Of a stretch of DNA of 64,000 nucleotides, positions 17,501 through 26,640 are shown piece by piece. Below the pieces are notes generated by a model. It was not told where the DNA came from and searched no databases. It saw only the letters and a list, made by a program, of their open reading frames with translations. The position numbers and the translations under genes are program-made. The stretch comes from Mycoplana azooxidifex (GTDB lineage: Bacteria; Pseudomonadota; Alphaproteobacteria; Rhizobiales; Rhizobiaceae). Numbering within the stretch: the stretch's first letter is position 1; each line of letters opens with the position of its first letter. The stretch lies in the NCBI RefSeq assembly GCF_014196765.1, contig NZ_JACIEE010000005.1, positions 124,001 through 188,000 of the forward strand. The letters are read 5' to 3'.

Positions 17501-20047
17501 GTCTCCTCCCGCTACGCCGGCGAACTTCTGGTGACCAACGGCACCGAGACCCTGATTTCCGTCAGCACCGCCGAAATCGGCGACAGCGGCGGCGAGGTCG
17601 AGATCCCCGTCACCGCCGACTGGGGCGCCGGCGCCTATGTCACCGCCACGCTCTATCGTCCCGGCGACGCCCGGGAAAGCCGCATGCCGATGCGCGCCAT
17701 CGGCGTCAAATGGCTGAAGGTGGACCCGGCCGAACGCAAGCTCGCCATCACCCTCGACGCGCCCGAAAAGACGCTGCCGCGCCAGCCGCTCGACATTTCC
17801 GTCTCCGTCGCCGGAGCAGGGGCGAACGAGGACGCCTATGTCACGGTCGCAGCCGTCGACGTCGGCATTCTCAACCTCACGCGCTACGAGGCGCCAGACC
17901 CGGATGGCTGGTACTTCGGCCAGCGCCGCCTCGGCCTCGAGATCCGTGACCTCTACGGCCGCCTGATCGACGGCTCGCTCGGCGCCACCGGCAGGCTGCG
18001 CACCGGCGGCGACGGCGGGCAGACGGCGGTGGAGGGCAGCCCTCCGACGCAGAAGCTGGTCGCCTACTTCTCCGGTCCGGTGAAGCTGGACGGCGAAGGC
18101 AAGGCAAGGGTCTCTTTCGAGATCCCGCAGTTCAACGGCACCGCCCGCGTCATGGCCGTCGCCTGGTCGAAGGAGGGGATCGGCCACGCCGAGCGCGACG
18201 TCATCATCCGCGATCCGGTCGTCATCACGGCGAGCCTGCCGAAGTTCCTGGCGCCGGGGGACCGCGCCAGCCTGCGGCTCGACATCGCCAACACCGACGC
18301 GCCGGCCGGCGACTACCAACTGGCGGTCACCCACAATCCCGCCGTGATGGTCGAGCAGACCGGCGCATCGCAGACCGTGCGGCTGGAAGCGGGCGGCAAG
18401 GCCGACCTGACCCTGCCGCTGATCGGCGGCGAGGTGGGCGATGGCATCGTCACCGTCTCGCTTTCGGACGGCAGCGGCCAGCGCTTCGAACAATCGCTCG
18501 ACATCCCCGTCCGCCCCGCCTCCCTGCCGGTGACCACCCGGCGGGTGCTGGAGCTTGCCGCCGGCAGCAGCCTCACGATCGACGACCAGTTGCTGGCCGA
18601 CAGCCTGCTCGGCAGCGCGTCTGTCGCGCTCAACGTCTCGCGCGCCTCCGCCTTCGACATCCCCGCCATGCTGATGACGCTCGACCGCTACCCCTATGGC
18701 TGCGCCGAGCAGACCACCAGCCGCGCATTGCCGCTGCTCTATCTCAGCGAACTGTCGAAGGAGAGCGGCCTGCCCGACGACGCGGAGACGGGCAAGCGGG
18801 TACAGGACGCGATCTATCGCGTGCTCTCCTACCAGTCCTCCTCCGGCAGCTTCGGTCTCTGGGGTCCGGGCTACGGCGACCTCTGGCTCGATTCCTACGT
18901 CACCGACTTCCTGACCCGCGCCCGCGAACAGAAGTTCGAGGTGCCGGAACAGGCGATGGTGCAGGCGCTCGACAACCTCCAGAACGCGCTGTCCTACGAC
19001 AACGACGTCAAGGTGCGCGGCAACGAGATCGCCTATGCGCTCTACGTGCTCGCCCGCAACCGTAAAGCCGCGATCAGCGACCTGCGCTACTATGCGGATA
19101 CGCGGCTGTCGGAATTCCCCACGCCGCTCGCCAAGGCGCATATCGCAGCCGCCCTCGGTCTCTATGGCGATGCGCAGCGCTCCGGCCAGATTTTCGGGCA
19201 ATCGCTGCGCATGGCGGGCGACGTGACCAATGTCAGCCTGGTCCGGTCCGACTACGGCTCGGCGCTCCGCGACGGCGCGGCCGTCCTGGCACTCGCCGCT
19301 GAGGCGCGCCCGGCGCCCGCGATCATCCCCGAACTGGCACGGATCGTCGAGCGCGAATGGGAGCGCAAGGCCTATACCAGCACCCAGGAACAGACCTGGA
19401 TGCTGCTGGCCGCCCGCGCCATTCGCGGGCAGGACGATTCCCTGAAGCTCGAGGTCAACGGTGCCGGCCACGACGGCCGCTATGCCGCCCGCATGAGCGG
19501 CGAGGACCTGTTGAAGACGCCGGTGACCATCGTCAACCGCGGCACCGAACCCGTCTCGGCCGTGCTGACCACGGTTGCGGCCCCGGTCCAGCCGCTGCCG
19601 GCCGGCGGCGATGGCTTTGCCATCGAGCGCAACTACTACACGCTCGACGGCGAGCCGGCCACCATCTCCGAAGCCCGCCAGAACGAGCGCTACGTCGTCG
19701 TGCTGAAGGTGCGGGAAGACAACACCTGGCCGTCGCGCGTGCTGATCGCCGACCTGCTCCCGGCAGGGCTCGAGATCGACAATCCGAGCCTCGTCAACAG
19801 CGCCAGCCTCGCCAATTTCGACTGGATCGGCGAGGTCGAGGCCGCCCACACCGAGTTCCGCAGCGACCGCTTCGTCGCCGCCTTCGACCGCTCGGGCTCG
19901 AGCAACGACGACATCACGCTCGCCTATGTCGTGCGCGCGGTGACGCCGGGAACCTACGACCATCCGGCGGCAAGCGTGGAGGACATGTATCGCCCGCAGT
20001 TCTCGGCCCGGACCGCGACCGGCCGCATGCAGGTGCTGGCGGAATAG
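14600..20047 (+). CDS. Alpha-2-macroglobulin family protein with PAN domain
   Basis: A 1815-aa periplasmic protein. The start at 14600 has GGAGGA nine bases upstream and a clear signal peptide ending HPGHAAE. A PAN/Apple domain (~30-85, cysteines in TLDQCKAQCIDDMSCRAF) precedes the MG domains. The thioester motif GCAEQT is intact at residue ~1368, so it is the reactive, protease-trapping kind, unlike thioester-less paralogues. It is followed after 10 bp by PBP1C. The pair is conserved in Gram-negatives and is thought to protect the cell wall when the outer membrane is breached. The large minus-strand frame opposite it is a GC-rich shadow. Confidence 0.93.
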   Translation: MRAFIGFLCVVLFTLTTGIHPGHAAETRRTVVTTDNADYFGFDLRTVQNVTLDQCKAQCIDDMSCRAFTYNPKVKWCFLKSDFSQLNGFEGTVAGKIALTDGEADIGAAPSLAFISDGLQQEARALRSSLSLLSAQDGQGVESLAALGRIEASSSRYSEALDAYKGALSLSPDDRFLWTEMAQTASQVTDNSYLTGQGPLAALNAYWLTRTTSARAETLAVLALALDKSANYRAGIDAYRASLALVDDPTVRAAYLDLKARQGFRVVQHTIDNDSVSPRACVQFSEPLVKFGTDYAGFVTLDGTAPKGVEAKDNQICVEGLNHGQRYRLAFRPGLPSSVDESLEAAVELDIYVQDRSASVRFTGDSFVLPSTARRGIPIVSVNTDSADLKLYRVGDRSIAALLTGSQFLTQLDGYGAGRIESELGELVWQGQIEMQRDLNKDVVTSFPVDEALPERKPGIYVLTAAAANGAKRDWDAKATQWFLVSDIGLSTFAGTDGLHVFARALGSAAPMAGVELQLLAKNNEILGTATTDADGRATFTAGLIRGTAATMPAVLTARNGSADYVFLDMTRAGFDLSDRGVTGRAAPGAIDIFAWTERGIYRAGETVHAAALARDIEANAVEGLPLTFVFLRPDGVEDRRVVSNDSQLGGHTIDFPVLSNAMRGTWTMQIFADPKAPSIGEKTFLVDDFVPDRTEFDLTSAATEIIGGTPVAIDVDGRYLYGAPAAGLEIEGDVALKPTRTSEAFKGYVFGLADEEAMEENRMPIEGLEPLDEDGKARFEVDIAERPATTQLLNADITLRMSEAGGRAVERSLTLPVRPEGPMIGIRPASDGDVAENSTARFHVIVTSPDGGKQEMAGLPWKLLSVERDYQWYRDGSSWRYEPILSTRQVEAGVIDVGPDGADIAAPVGWGRYRLEVETAAADGPATSIEFDAGWYVAATSTETPDALEIALDKESYKVGETAKLKVSSRYAGELLVTNGTETLISVSTAEIGDSGGEVEIPVTADWGAGAYVTATLYRPGDARESRMPMRAIGVKWLKVDPAERKLAITLDAPEKTLPRQPLDISVSVAGAGANEDAYVTVAAVDVGILNLTRYEAPDPDGWYFGQRRLGLEIRDLYGRLIDGSLGATGRLRTGGDGGQTAVEGSPPTQKLVAYFSGPVKLDGEGKARVSFEIPQFNGTARVMAVAWSKEGIGHAERDVIIRDPVVITASLPKFLAPGDRASLRLDIANTDAPAGDYQLAVTHNPAVMVEQTGASQTVRLEAGGKADLTLPLIGGEVGDGIVTVSLSDGSGQRFEQSLDIPVRPASLPVTTRRVLELAAGSSLTIDDQLLADSLLGSASVALNVSRASAFDIPAMLMTLDRYPYGCAEQTTSRALPLLYLSELSKESGLPDDAETGKRVQDAIYRVLSYQSSSGSFGLWGPGYGDLWLDSYVTDFLTRAREQKFEVPEQAMVQALDNLQNALSYDNDVKVRGNEIAYALYVLARNRKAAISDLRYYADTRLSEFPTPLAKAHIAAALGLYGDAQRSGQIFGQSLRMAGDVTNVSLVRSDYGSALRDGAAVLALAAEARPAPAIIPELARIVEREWERKAYTSTQEQTWMLLAARAIRGQDDSLKLEVNGAGHDGRYAARMSGEDLLKTPVTIVNRGTEPVSAVLTTVAAPVQPLPAGGDGFAIERNYYTLDGEPATISEARQNERYVVVLKVREDNTWPSRVLIADLLPAGLEIDNPSLVNSASLANFDWIGEVEAAHTEFRSDRFVAAFDRSGSSNDDITLAYVVRAVTPGTYDHPAASVEDMYRPQFSARTATGRMQVLAE

Positions 20048-20057
20048 GAGACGGCCC

Positions 20058-22142
20058 GTGTCCCCCTTCCGCTTCGGGCTGCTGGCTCTTCTCGGCAATG
20101 CGGTGCTCTGCACCGCGCTGCTGCAAGGGCTGAACCGCGCCGACGAGACCTTTCCGCCGCCGGTCGAACGGGCGAAGGAAACCTCCCGCGAAGTGGTGGA
20201 TGCCGATGGGCGCCTGCTCAGGGCGTTTTCGAACTCCGAAGGCCTCTGGCGGCTGCGGACGACGTCTGATGACGTCGATCCGCAGTTCGTCCGGATGCTG
20301 CTGGCCTACGAGGATCAGCGCTTCCACGCGCACAAGGGCGTCGACCCGCTGGCGCTCCTGCGTGCCGTCGGCCAGTTCGTCCGCAATGGCCGGATCGTCT
20401 CCGGCGCTTCGACGCTGTCGATGCAGGTCGCCCGTCTCATCGAGCCGCGCGACGGCCGCTCGCTCCTGGCCAAGGCCAGGCAGATGGCGCGCGCGATCCA
20501 ACTCGAGCGACGGTTGACCAAGGCGGAGATCCTCGACCTCTACCTGACCCACGCCCCCTACGGCGGCAATCTGGAAGGCGTGCGCGCGGCGAGCCTTTCC
20601 TATTTCGGCAAGGAGCCGAAGCGGCTCTTGGTCGCCGAGGCCGCCCTCCTGGTCGCCCTGCCGCAACTGCCCGAACGGCGCCGGCCGGATCGCTTCGCCA
20701 AGGCCGCGGAGGCGGCGCGCGGGCGCGTGCTCACTCGCATGGCCGTCTCGACCGTGATCGGTGAGGGCGAGGCCGAGCGAGCGTCCGCGGAAGCCGTCCC
20801 GATCCGCCGCCTGCAACTGCCGGCCCTTGCGCCGCATCTTTCCGAACTTGCGCTGCGCAAGGAGCCCGGCCGCCAGCGCCACGAGACGACGATCCGCCGC
20901 GAGGTCCAGCAGGCGCTTGAAACGGTTGCCCGGAGCGCTGCCGTGCGCCTCGGGCCGAAGCTTTCCGTCGCCATGGTCATGGCCGATGCTCGCACCGGCG
21001 AGATCGTCGGAGAGGTCGGCTCGGCCGACTATTTCGACGCCTCCCGCTCTGGCTGGATCGACATGACGCGCCAGCTTCGGTCGCCAGGCTCGGCGCTGAA
21101 GCCCTTCATCTACGGCCTCGCCTTCGAGGAAGGGCTGGTGGCGCAGGAGACGATCGTCGAGGACCGCCCGGCCGACTTCTTCGGCTACCGGCCGCGCAAT
21201 TTCGACATGAGCTACCAGGGCGACGTCAGCGTGCGCCAGGCGCTGCAGCTGTCTCTCAACGTGCCGGCGGTGCGGCTGCTCGACGCCGTCGGGCCGACGC
21301 GGCTCATGGTGCGGCTGCGTCGGGCCGATGTCCGCCTGGCGCTGCCCACAGCCGAGGCGCCGGGGCTTGCCATCGCGCTCGGCGGCGCCGGCATCACCTT
21401 GCGCGATCTGGTCCAGCTCTATGCGGCGCTTGCCAACCAGGGCAAGGTGGTCCGCCTCGGCAACGGCGTCGAGCGCGTGCCCGAAGTCGTCGTCGGCGAT
21501 CCGCTGGTCGAGCCGGCCGCCGCCTGGAACGTGAGCGACACGCTTTCCGCCGTGCTACCCCCGCGCGGCAGCCGCCGGCTCGGCATCGCCTACAAGACCG
21601 GCACGAGCTACGGTTACAGGGATGCCTGGTCGGCCGGCTATGACGGCCGGCACGTGCTCGGCGTCTGGGTCGGCCGCGCCGACAATGCCGCCGTCCCCGG
21701 CCTGACCGGCTACGAGGCCGCAGCCCCGATCCTGTTCGAGGCCTTCTCCAAGTCCGGCATCGCCGTCACTCCGATGCCGGGCGCGCCGAGCGGCGCCGTG
21801 CGCATCGCCCAGTCCGAGCTGCCGATCGGCCTGCGCCGCTTCGCCCGCACCGCCTCCGGCCTCGTCTCCGCCACCGCCCGCGAGCCCGCGCCCCAGATCG
21901 TCTATCCGCCGGAGGGCGCCCATGTCGAACTCGGCGCCCGCACCGGCAGCGACATCGCCCCGCTCGCGCTCAAGCTGCAGGGCGGCCGCGCCCCCTTCCG
22001 CTGGCTCGCCAACGGCCGCATGCTCCCCGAAAGCTCCCGCCGCCGCACCACCCATTGGATCCCCGACGGCGCCGGCTACTCGACGCTGACGGTGATCGAC
22101 GCGGTCGGCCGGGCCGCGAGTGTGCGGGTGTTCGTGGAGTAG
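20058..22142 (+). CDS. pbpC: Penicillin-binding protein 1C
   Basis: A 694-aa bifunctional peptidoglycan synthase, starting with GTG. After an N-terminal anchor lies the GT51 glycosyltransferase (catalytic Glu ~85 in EDQRFHAHKG; GASTLSMQVARL). The transpeptidase follows with Ser345 in SALK, SLN near 398 and Lys513 in YKTGTSYG, and a C-terminal BiPBP_C domain (~605-694) ends the protein. It forms an operon with the alpha-2-macroglobulin gene; in Escherichia coli the equivalents are pbpC and yfhM. All catalytic motifs are present, so it should be active. Confidence 0.93.
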   Translation: MSPFRFGLLALLGNAVLCTALLQGLNRADETFPPPVERAKETSREVVDADGRLLRAFSNSEGLWRLRTTSDDVDPQFVRMLLAYEDQRFHAHKGVDPLALLRAVGQFVRNGRIVSGASTLSMQVARLIEPRDGRSLLAKARQMARAIQLERRLTKAEILDLYLTHAPYGGNLEGVRAASLSYFGKEPKRLLVAEAALLVALPQLPERRRPDRFAKAAEAARGRVLTRMAVSTVIGEGEAERASAEAVPIRRLQLPALAPHLSELALRKEPGRQRHETTIRREVQQALETVARSAAVRLGPKLSVAMVMADARTGEIVGEVGSADYFDASRSGWIDMTRQLRSPGSALKPFIYGLAFEEGLVAQETIVEDRPADFFGYRPRNFDMSYQGDVSVRQALQLSLNVPAVRLLDAVGPTRLMVRLRRADVRLALPTAEAPGLAIALGGAGITLRDLVQLYAALANQGKVVRLGNGVERVPEVVVGDPLVEPAAAWNVSDTLSAVLPPRGSRRLGIAYKTGTSYGYRDAWSAGYDGRHVLGVWVGRADNAAVPGLTGYEAAAPILFEAFSKSGIAVTPMPGAPSGAVRIAQSELPIGLRRFARTASGLVSATAREPAPQIVYPPEGAHVELGARTGSDIAPLALKLQGGRAPFRWLANGRMLPESSRRRTTHWIPDGAGYSTLTVIDAVGRAASVRVFVE

Positions 22143-22541
22143 CGCTGGAGGGTTCCTCCGCGTCAGCCGAACCACACGTCACCCTCCAAAGCCGTTGCAA
22201 AGCCCCTCACCCCAACCCTCTCCCCGCAAGCGGGGAGAGGGGGACCGAGGCGTCGCGGCATCCCTCCTTCTCCCCGCCTGCGGGGAGAAGGTGCCGGCAG
22301 GCGGATGAGGGGCAGACGAGAACAACGGACTTTGCCCGCAAGGCCCGGGAGCGACAGCGGACGACCATGACCGCCTCGCACGACGGCCGCCGCGGTCTCC
22401 CGCTTCTCCCCTCGGGGAGAAGTGCCGAACGAATGTAAGGCGATGAGGGGGGCCACCGCGAACGCCGAGTGCCGCCGCCCCCTCATCCGGCGCTTCGCGC
22501 CACCTTCTCCCCGGTGGGGAGAAGAGGAACCCGCGGTATCC
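22143..22541. repeat. Cluster of four RIME-like palindromic repeats
   Basis: Four related palindromes stand between the convergent pbpC and mccA genes: 22216-22241 (12-bp arms CCCTCTCCCCGC), 22266-22291 (12-bp arms CCTTCTCCCCGC), 22403-22422 and 22504-22524 (9-bp arms CTTCTCCCC). Each lies near a CCCCTCA(T/C)CC block. This combination is typical of rhizobial intergenic mosaic elements. They can fold into strong hairpins in either transcript and may act as bidirectional terminators. No gene is present. Confidence 0.8.
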
Positions 22542-24527
22542 CTACTCCGGCTCCTCCTCCACCAGCCGCAACAGCACCGCGCCCTCGCTGACCTGGTCGC
22601 CGGCCGCCACCGCCACCGTTTCGACCGTGCCGTCGCGCGGGGCGGTCAGCACCAGTTCCATCTTCATCGCCTCCATGGTCACCAGCGGGTCGCCCCTTGC
22701 GACCGTTGCCCCCGCAGCCACCTGGACGAGGCGCACGAGCCCGGGCATCGGCGCAGCGAGCACGTCGCCGCCGGCTTCGTCCTCCCCCTGCAGGCCGGCC
22801 GCTTCCTCGGCGTGGAAGACATGGCTCTCGCCCCCGGCAAAAAGCGTGATCTGCAACCCGTCGCGCACGACGGTCGCCTCGACGCTGCGATCGCCGAAAT
22901 CGACGAGCACCCTTCCCTCCGCACCGCTCCGAATCGCAAGCGAGAGCCCGACATCGCCCACTGCGACATCGAATCGGCGGCCGTCCCCGGCTGCGACGCG
23001 GACCTCCAGCACCTGGCCCTCCTGCTCGATGAAGACCGATTGCCACGAAGCGCCCCACAGCCGGAAGCCGCGCAGGCGCTGCCAGGGATCGTCCTCGCCC
23101 GGAGGGTCCAGCAGGCCGAGTGCCGCGATCGCGGCCAGCGCCTGCACGCGCGCACTGGGTAAAGGGTTCGGCAGGAGCGTCGCGGCCTCCCGCTCGATCA
23201 GCCCCGTATCGACATCGCCGGCCGCAAAATGCGGCTCCCGGCAGAGCCGACCGAGAAAGCCCGCATTGGTCGTGACGCCTGCGATCCGGCATTGCGAAAG
23301 CGCCCCCGAAAGCCTACCGAGCGCCTCGGCGCGGTCTTTGCCGTGGGTGATCACCTTGGCGATCATCGGGTCGTAGAACGCGGTGATCTCGTCGCCGGCG
23401 CGCACGCCGGAATCGACGCGGATGCCGTCGGGAACGTCGAACCGCGCCAGCCGGCCGGTCGAGGGCAGGAAGTCGCGCGCCGCATTTTCGGCATAGAGGC
23501 GCGCCTCGAAGGCCCAGCCGTCGATCGAAAGCTCCGCCTGCGTCTTCGGCAATGGCTCGCCCGCAGCCACGCGCAATTGCCATTCGACCAGGTCAAGGCC
23601 AGTGATCGCCTCCGTCACCGGATGCTCGACCTGCAGCCGCGTGTTCATCTCCATGAAGAAGAAGCGGTCGGCCCGAAGCCCGCCGGAGACGTCGGCGATG
23701 AACTCCACCGTGCCCGCGCCGCTGTAGGAGATCGCCTGCGCGGCGCGCACCGCTGCCGTCCCCATCGCCTCGCGCATCTCCGCCGTCATCCCCGGCGCCG
23801 GCGCCTCCTCGATCACCTTCTGGTGCCGCCGCTGCGCCGAGCAGTCGCGCTCGAACAGGTGGACGACACCGCCGTGGTTGTCGCCGAACACCTGCACCTC
23901 GATGTGCCGCGGCTTGGCCATGTACTTCTCGACCAGCACGCGGCCGTCGCCGAACGAGGCCTCGGCCTCGCGCCGGGCGCTCGCAAGGGCCGCGGCGAAG
24001 GCCTCTGGCCGTTCCACCCGCCGCATGCCCTTGCCGCCGCCGCCGGCCCGCGCCTTGATCAGCACGGGATAGCCGACCGCCTCGGCCTGCGTGGAAAGGA
24101 ATTCCGCTTCCTGGTTCTCCCCGTGATAGCCGGGCACCACGGGCACGCCCGCCTGCTCCATCAGCACCTTGGCCGCGTCCTTCAGCCCCATCGCCCGGAT
24201 CGCCTGCGCCGACGGGCCGATGAAGACGAGCCCGGCCGCCGTCACCGCCTCGACGAAGTCGGGGTTCTCGGAGAGGAATCCGTAGCCCGGATGCACTGCC
24301 TCGGCGCCGCTTTGCCGGCAGGCCTCGATGATCGCACCGCTGTCGAGATAGCTGCGCGCCGCCTCCGCAGGCCCGATGCGATAGGCCTCGTCGGCCATCT
24401 GCACGTGCAACGCCGCGCGGTCGGCGTCCGAGTAGACCGCAACAGTGGCGATGCCGAGCTTGCGGGCCGTGCGGGTGATCCGGCAGGCGATCTCGCCGCG
24501 ATTGGCAATGAGGATCTTCTTGAACAT
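22542..24527 (-). CDS. mccA: Methylcrotonyl-CoA carboxylase, biotin-carboxylase/carrier subunit
   Basis: A 661-aa alpha subunit that carboxylates its own biotin with ATP and bicarbonate for 3-methylcrotonyl-CoA conversion in leucine breakdown. It has the biotin carboxylase N-domain (ILIANRGEIACRI), the ATP-grasp glycine loop GGGGKGMRRV, the active-site region MEMNTRLQVEHPVTE, and a C-terminal biotinyl domain with MEAMKMEL (biotinylated Lys622). The MCC role rather than propionyl-CoA carboxylase is inferred from the operon with isovaleryl-CoA dehydrogenase and the MccB subunit. It is the last gene of the operon in this window; the repeats follow. Confidence 0.9.
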   Translation of the reverse strand: MFKKILIANRGEIACRITRTARKLGIATVAVYSDADRAALHVQMADEAYRIGPAEAARSYLDSGAIIEACRQSGAEAVHPGYGFLSENPDFVEAVTAAGLVFIGPSAQAIRAMGLKDAAKVLMEQAGVPVVPGYHGENQEAEFLSTQAEAVGYPVLIKARAGGGGKGMRRVERPEAFAAALASARREAEASFGDGRVLVEKYMAKPRHIEVQVFGDNHGGVVHLFERDCSAQRRHQKVIEEAPAPGMTAEMREAMGTAAVRAAQAISYSGAGTVEFIADVSGGLRADRFFFMEMNTRLQVEHPVTEAITGLDLVEWQLRVAAGEPLPKTQAELSIDGWAFEARLYAENAARDFLPSTGRLARFDVPDGIRVDSGVRAGDEITAFYDPMIAKVITHGKDRAEALGRLSGALSQCRIAGVTTNAGFLGRLCREPHFAAGDVDTGLIEREAATLLPNPLPSARVQALAAIAALGLLDPPGEDDPWQRLRGFRLWGASWQSVFIEQEGQVLEVRVAAGDGRRFDVAVGDVGLSLAIRSGAEGRVLVDFGDRSVEATVVRDGLQITLFAGGESHVFHAEEAAGLQGEDEAGGDVLAAPMPGLVRLVQVAAGATVARGDPLVTMEAMKMELVLTAPRDGTVETVAVAAGDQVSEGAVLLRLVEEEPE

Positions 24528-24627
24528 CGTCTCTCCCGGCTGTGCCCGGCCCGGTTGCAGGTCCTGTCATGTCCCCCGGCCCCGGGCAGAGCCGGGCCGG
24601 AAGGTTGCCATTGCCGTTACGCCGCAC

Positions 24628-25011
24628 TCACTGCGCGGCGACCGCTTCGATCTCCAGCATCCACCGCTCGTCGAAGATGCCGCAGATCACCACCGTCATC
24701 GCCGGGGCGACGGCGCCGAGATATTCGCTGCGCAGCTCCCGGTTGGCGCCGGCATGCTGCCGGTCGGCCAGATAGGTCGTCAGCTTGACGAGATTGGACT
24801 TGTCCATGCCCGCCGCCTTCAGCTGCGCGTCGATGTTGCGCCAGACCTGGCGCGCCTGCGCCTCGAAGCCGTCGGGGACCTTGTCGTCGGAGTCCGCCGG
24901 TATCTGGCCGCTGATGAGGACCAGCCGGTCATACGCCTCGAGCTTCACCGCTTGCGAATACCCCCCGTGCGGGTCCGGTGCATTCTTCGCGTTGATGTTC
25001 TCCCGTTTCAT
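24628..25011 (-). CDS. RidA family protein
   Basis: A 127-aa RidA/YjgF/UK114-type protein. Members with the conserved arginine deaminate reactive enamines and imines. Family features are SGQIPADSD near residue 35, VWRNIDAQLKAAG near 58, and KLTTYLADR near 77. It lies inside the leucine operon, 21 bp after mccB and 100 bp before mccA, which is not the usual gene order. The family arginine (normally in the PARTxV motif) appears replaced, since the sequence here reads VAPAMTVVI, so imine deaminase activity is doubtful. Confidence 0.82.
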   Translation of the reverse strand: MKRENINAKNAPDPHGGYSQAVKLEAYDRLVLISGQIPADSDDKVPDGFEAQARQVWRNIDAQLKAAGMDKSNLVKLTTYLADRQHAGANRELRSEYLGAVAPAMTVVICGIFDERWMLEIEAVAAQ

Positions 25012-25032
25012 GGTCGTCCTCCAGGGTTGGAT

Positions 25033-26640
25033 CTACATGCGGAACAGGCCGAAGCGTGTGGGCTCGATCGGGGCATTGAGCGCGGCGGACAAGGACAGGC
25101 CGAGCACGTCGCGCGCCTTGCGCGGATCGACGATGCCGTCGTCCCAGAGCCGCGCCGAGGCATAGAGCGGATGGCTCTGGCGTTCGAACATTTCGATCGT
25201 CGGTCGCTTGAACTCCGCCTCCTCCTCAGTCGACCAAGCAGCGCCCGAGCGCTCGATCCCCTCCCGGCGCACCGTGGCCAGCACACCCGCCGCCTGCTCG
25301 CCGCCCATCACGGCGATGCGGCTGTTCGGCCAGGTCCAGAGGAAGCGCGGCGAATAGGCCCGCCCGCACATGCCGTAGTTGCCCGCGCCGTAGGAACCGC
25401 CGATCAGCATGGTGATCTTCGGCACGCCGACGGTTGCGACCGCCGTGACCAGCTTGGCGCCGTGCTTGGCGATCCCGTCCGCCTCGTACTTTCGCCCGAC
25501 CATGAAGCCGGTGATGTTCTGCAGGAACACCAGCGGCACGGAGCGCTGCCCGCACAGCTCGATGAAATGGGCGCCCTTCAGCGCGGCCTCCGAGAACAGC
25601 ACGCCGTTGTTGGCGACAATCCCCACCGGCATGCCATGGATAGCGGCGAAGCCGCAGACGAGCGTGGTGCCGAAGCGCGCCTTGAACTCGTCGAAGCGCG
25701 AACCATCGACCACGCGCGCGATCACCTCGCGCACGTCATAGGGCACCTTCGTGTCGGAGGGCACGAGGCCAAGGATCTCTTCCGGATCGTAGAGCGGCGC
25801 CTCGCCGTCGCCCTTTTGCGGCAGCGGTTGCTTGCGGCCGTTGAGATTGGCGGCGATCCGCCGCGCCAGCGCCAGCGCATGCCGGTCGTCGCGCGCCAGA
25901 TGGTCGGCGACGCCCGAGAGCCTCGTGTGCACGTCGCCGCCGCCGAGGTCTTCGGCGCTCACCACCTCGCCGGTGGCAGCCTTCACCAGCGGCGGGCCGG
26001 CGAGGAAGATCGTGCCCTGGTTCTGCACGATCACGGTCTCGTCGCTCATCGCCGGCACATAGGCGCCGCCCGCCGTGCAACTGCCCATGACCACGGCGAT
26101 CTGGGCGATGCCCTTCGAAGACATCTGCGCCTGGTTGTAGAAGATGCGGCCGAAATGGTCACGGTCGGGAAAGACCTCGTCCTGGTTCGGCAGGTTCGCG
26201 CCGCCGGAATCGACGAGGTAGATGCAGGGCAGCCGGTTCTGCTCGGCGATCTCCTGGGCGCGCAGATGCTTCTTCACCGTGATCGGATAGTAGGTCCCGC
26301 CCTTCACCGTCGCATCGTTGCACACGATCATGCATTCGAGCCCGGAGACGCGGCCGATGCCGGCGATCATGCCGCCCCCCGGCGAGGCACCACCATAGAG
26401 ACCGTGCCCGGCCGCAATCCCGATTTCCAGGAAAGGCGAGCCGGGATCCAGCAACTGCGCCACGCGGTCGCGCGGCAGCAGCTTGCCGCGCCCGAGATGG
26501 CGTTCGCGCGCCTTCGCCCCGCCCCCCTCGAACGATAGCACGGCGGCTGCTTCGGTCGTCGCGATCGCCTCCAGCATCGCCGCCCGGTTGGCGGAAAACG
26601 CTTCGCTGCGCGGGGAAATACCGGACCGCAGAACTGCCAT
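25033..26640 (-). CDS. mccB: Methylcrotonyl-CoA carboxylase, carboxyltransferase subunit
   Basis: A 535-aa beta subunit, which transfers the carboxyl group from biotin to 3-methylcrotonyl-CoA. It has the N- and C-carboxyltransferase halves; [16 protein letters not shown] and [19 protein letters not shown] are the acyl-CoA and biotin pocket regions. The length fits the MccB family. The start overlaps the stop of isovaleryl-CoA dehydrogenase (TGATG), so the two are translationally coupled. Confidence 0.93.
   Translation of the reverse strand: MAVLRSGISPRSEAFSANRAAMLEAIATTEAAAVLSFEGGGAKARERHLGRGKLLPRDRVAQLLDPGSPFLEIGIAAGHGLYGGASPGGGMIAGIGRVSGLECMIVCNDATVKGGTYYPITVKKHLRAQEIAEQNRLPCIYLVDSGGANLPNQDEVFPDRDHFGRIFYNQAQMSSKGIAQIAVVMGSCTAGGAYVPAMSDETVIVQNQGTIFLAGPPLVKAATGEVVSAEDLGGGDVHTRLSGVADHLARDDRHALALARRIAANLNGRKQPLPQKGDGEAPLYDPEEILGLVPSDTKVPYDVREVIARVVDGSRFDEFKARFGTTLVCGFAAIHGMPVGIVANNGVLFSEAALKGAHFIELCGQRSVPLVFLQNITGFMVGRKYEADGIAKHGAKLVTAVATVGVPKITMLIGGSYGAGNYGMCGRAYSPRFLWTWPNSRIAVMGGEQAAGVLATVRREGIERSGAAWSTEEEAEFKRPTIEMFERQSHPLYASARLWDDGIVDPRKARDVLGLSLSAALNAPIEPTRFGLFRM

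Noticed and set aside
15986..20113. 1375-codon open frame on the minus strand opposite the macroglobulin gene
   Set aside because: Its composition is the Arg/Gly/Ala-rich pattern of a GC-rich antisense shadow. The plus frame has clear domains, a signal peptide and a ribosome site.
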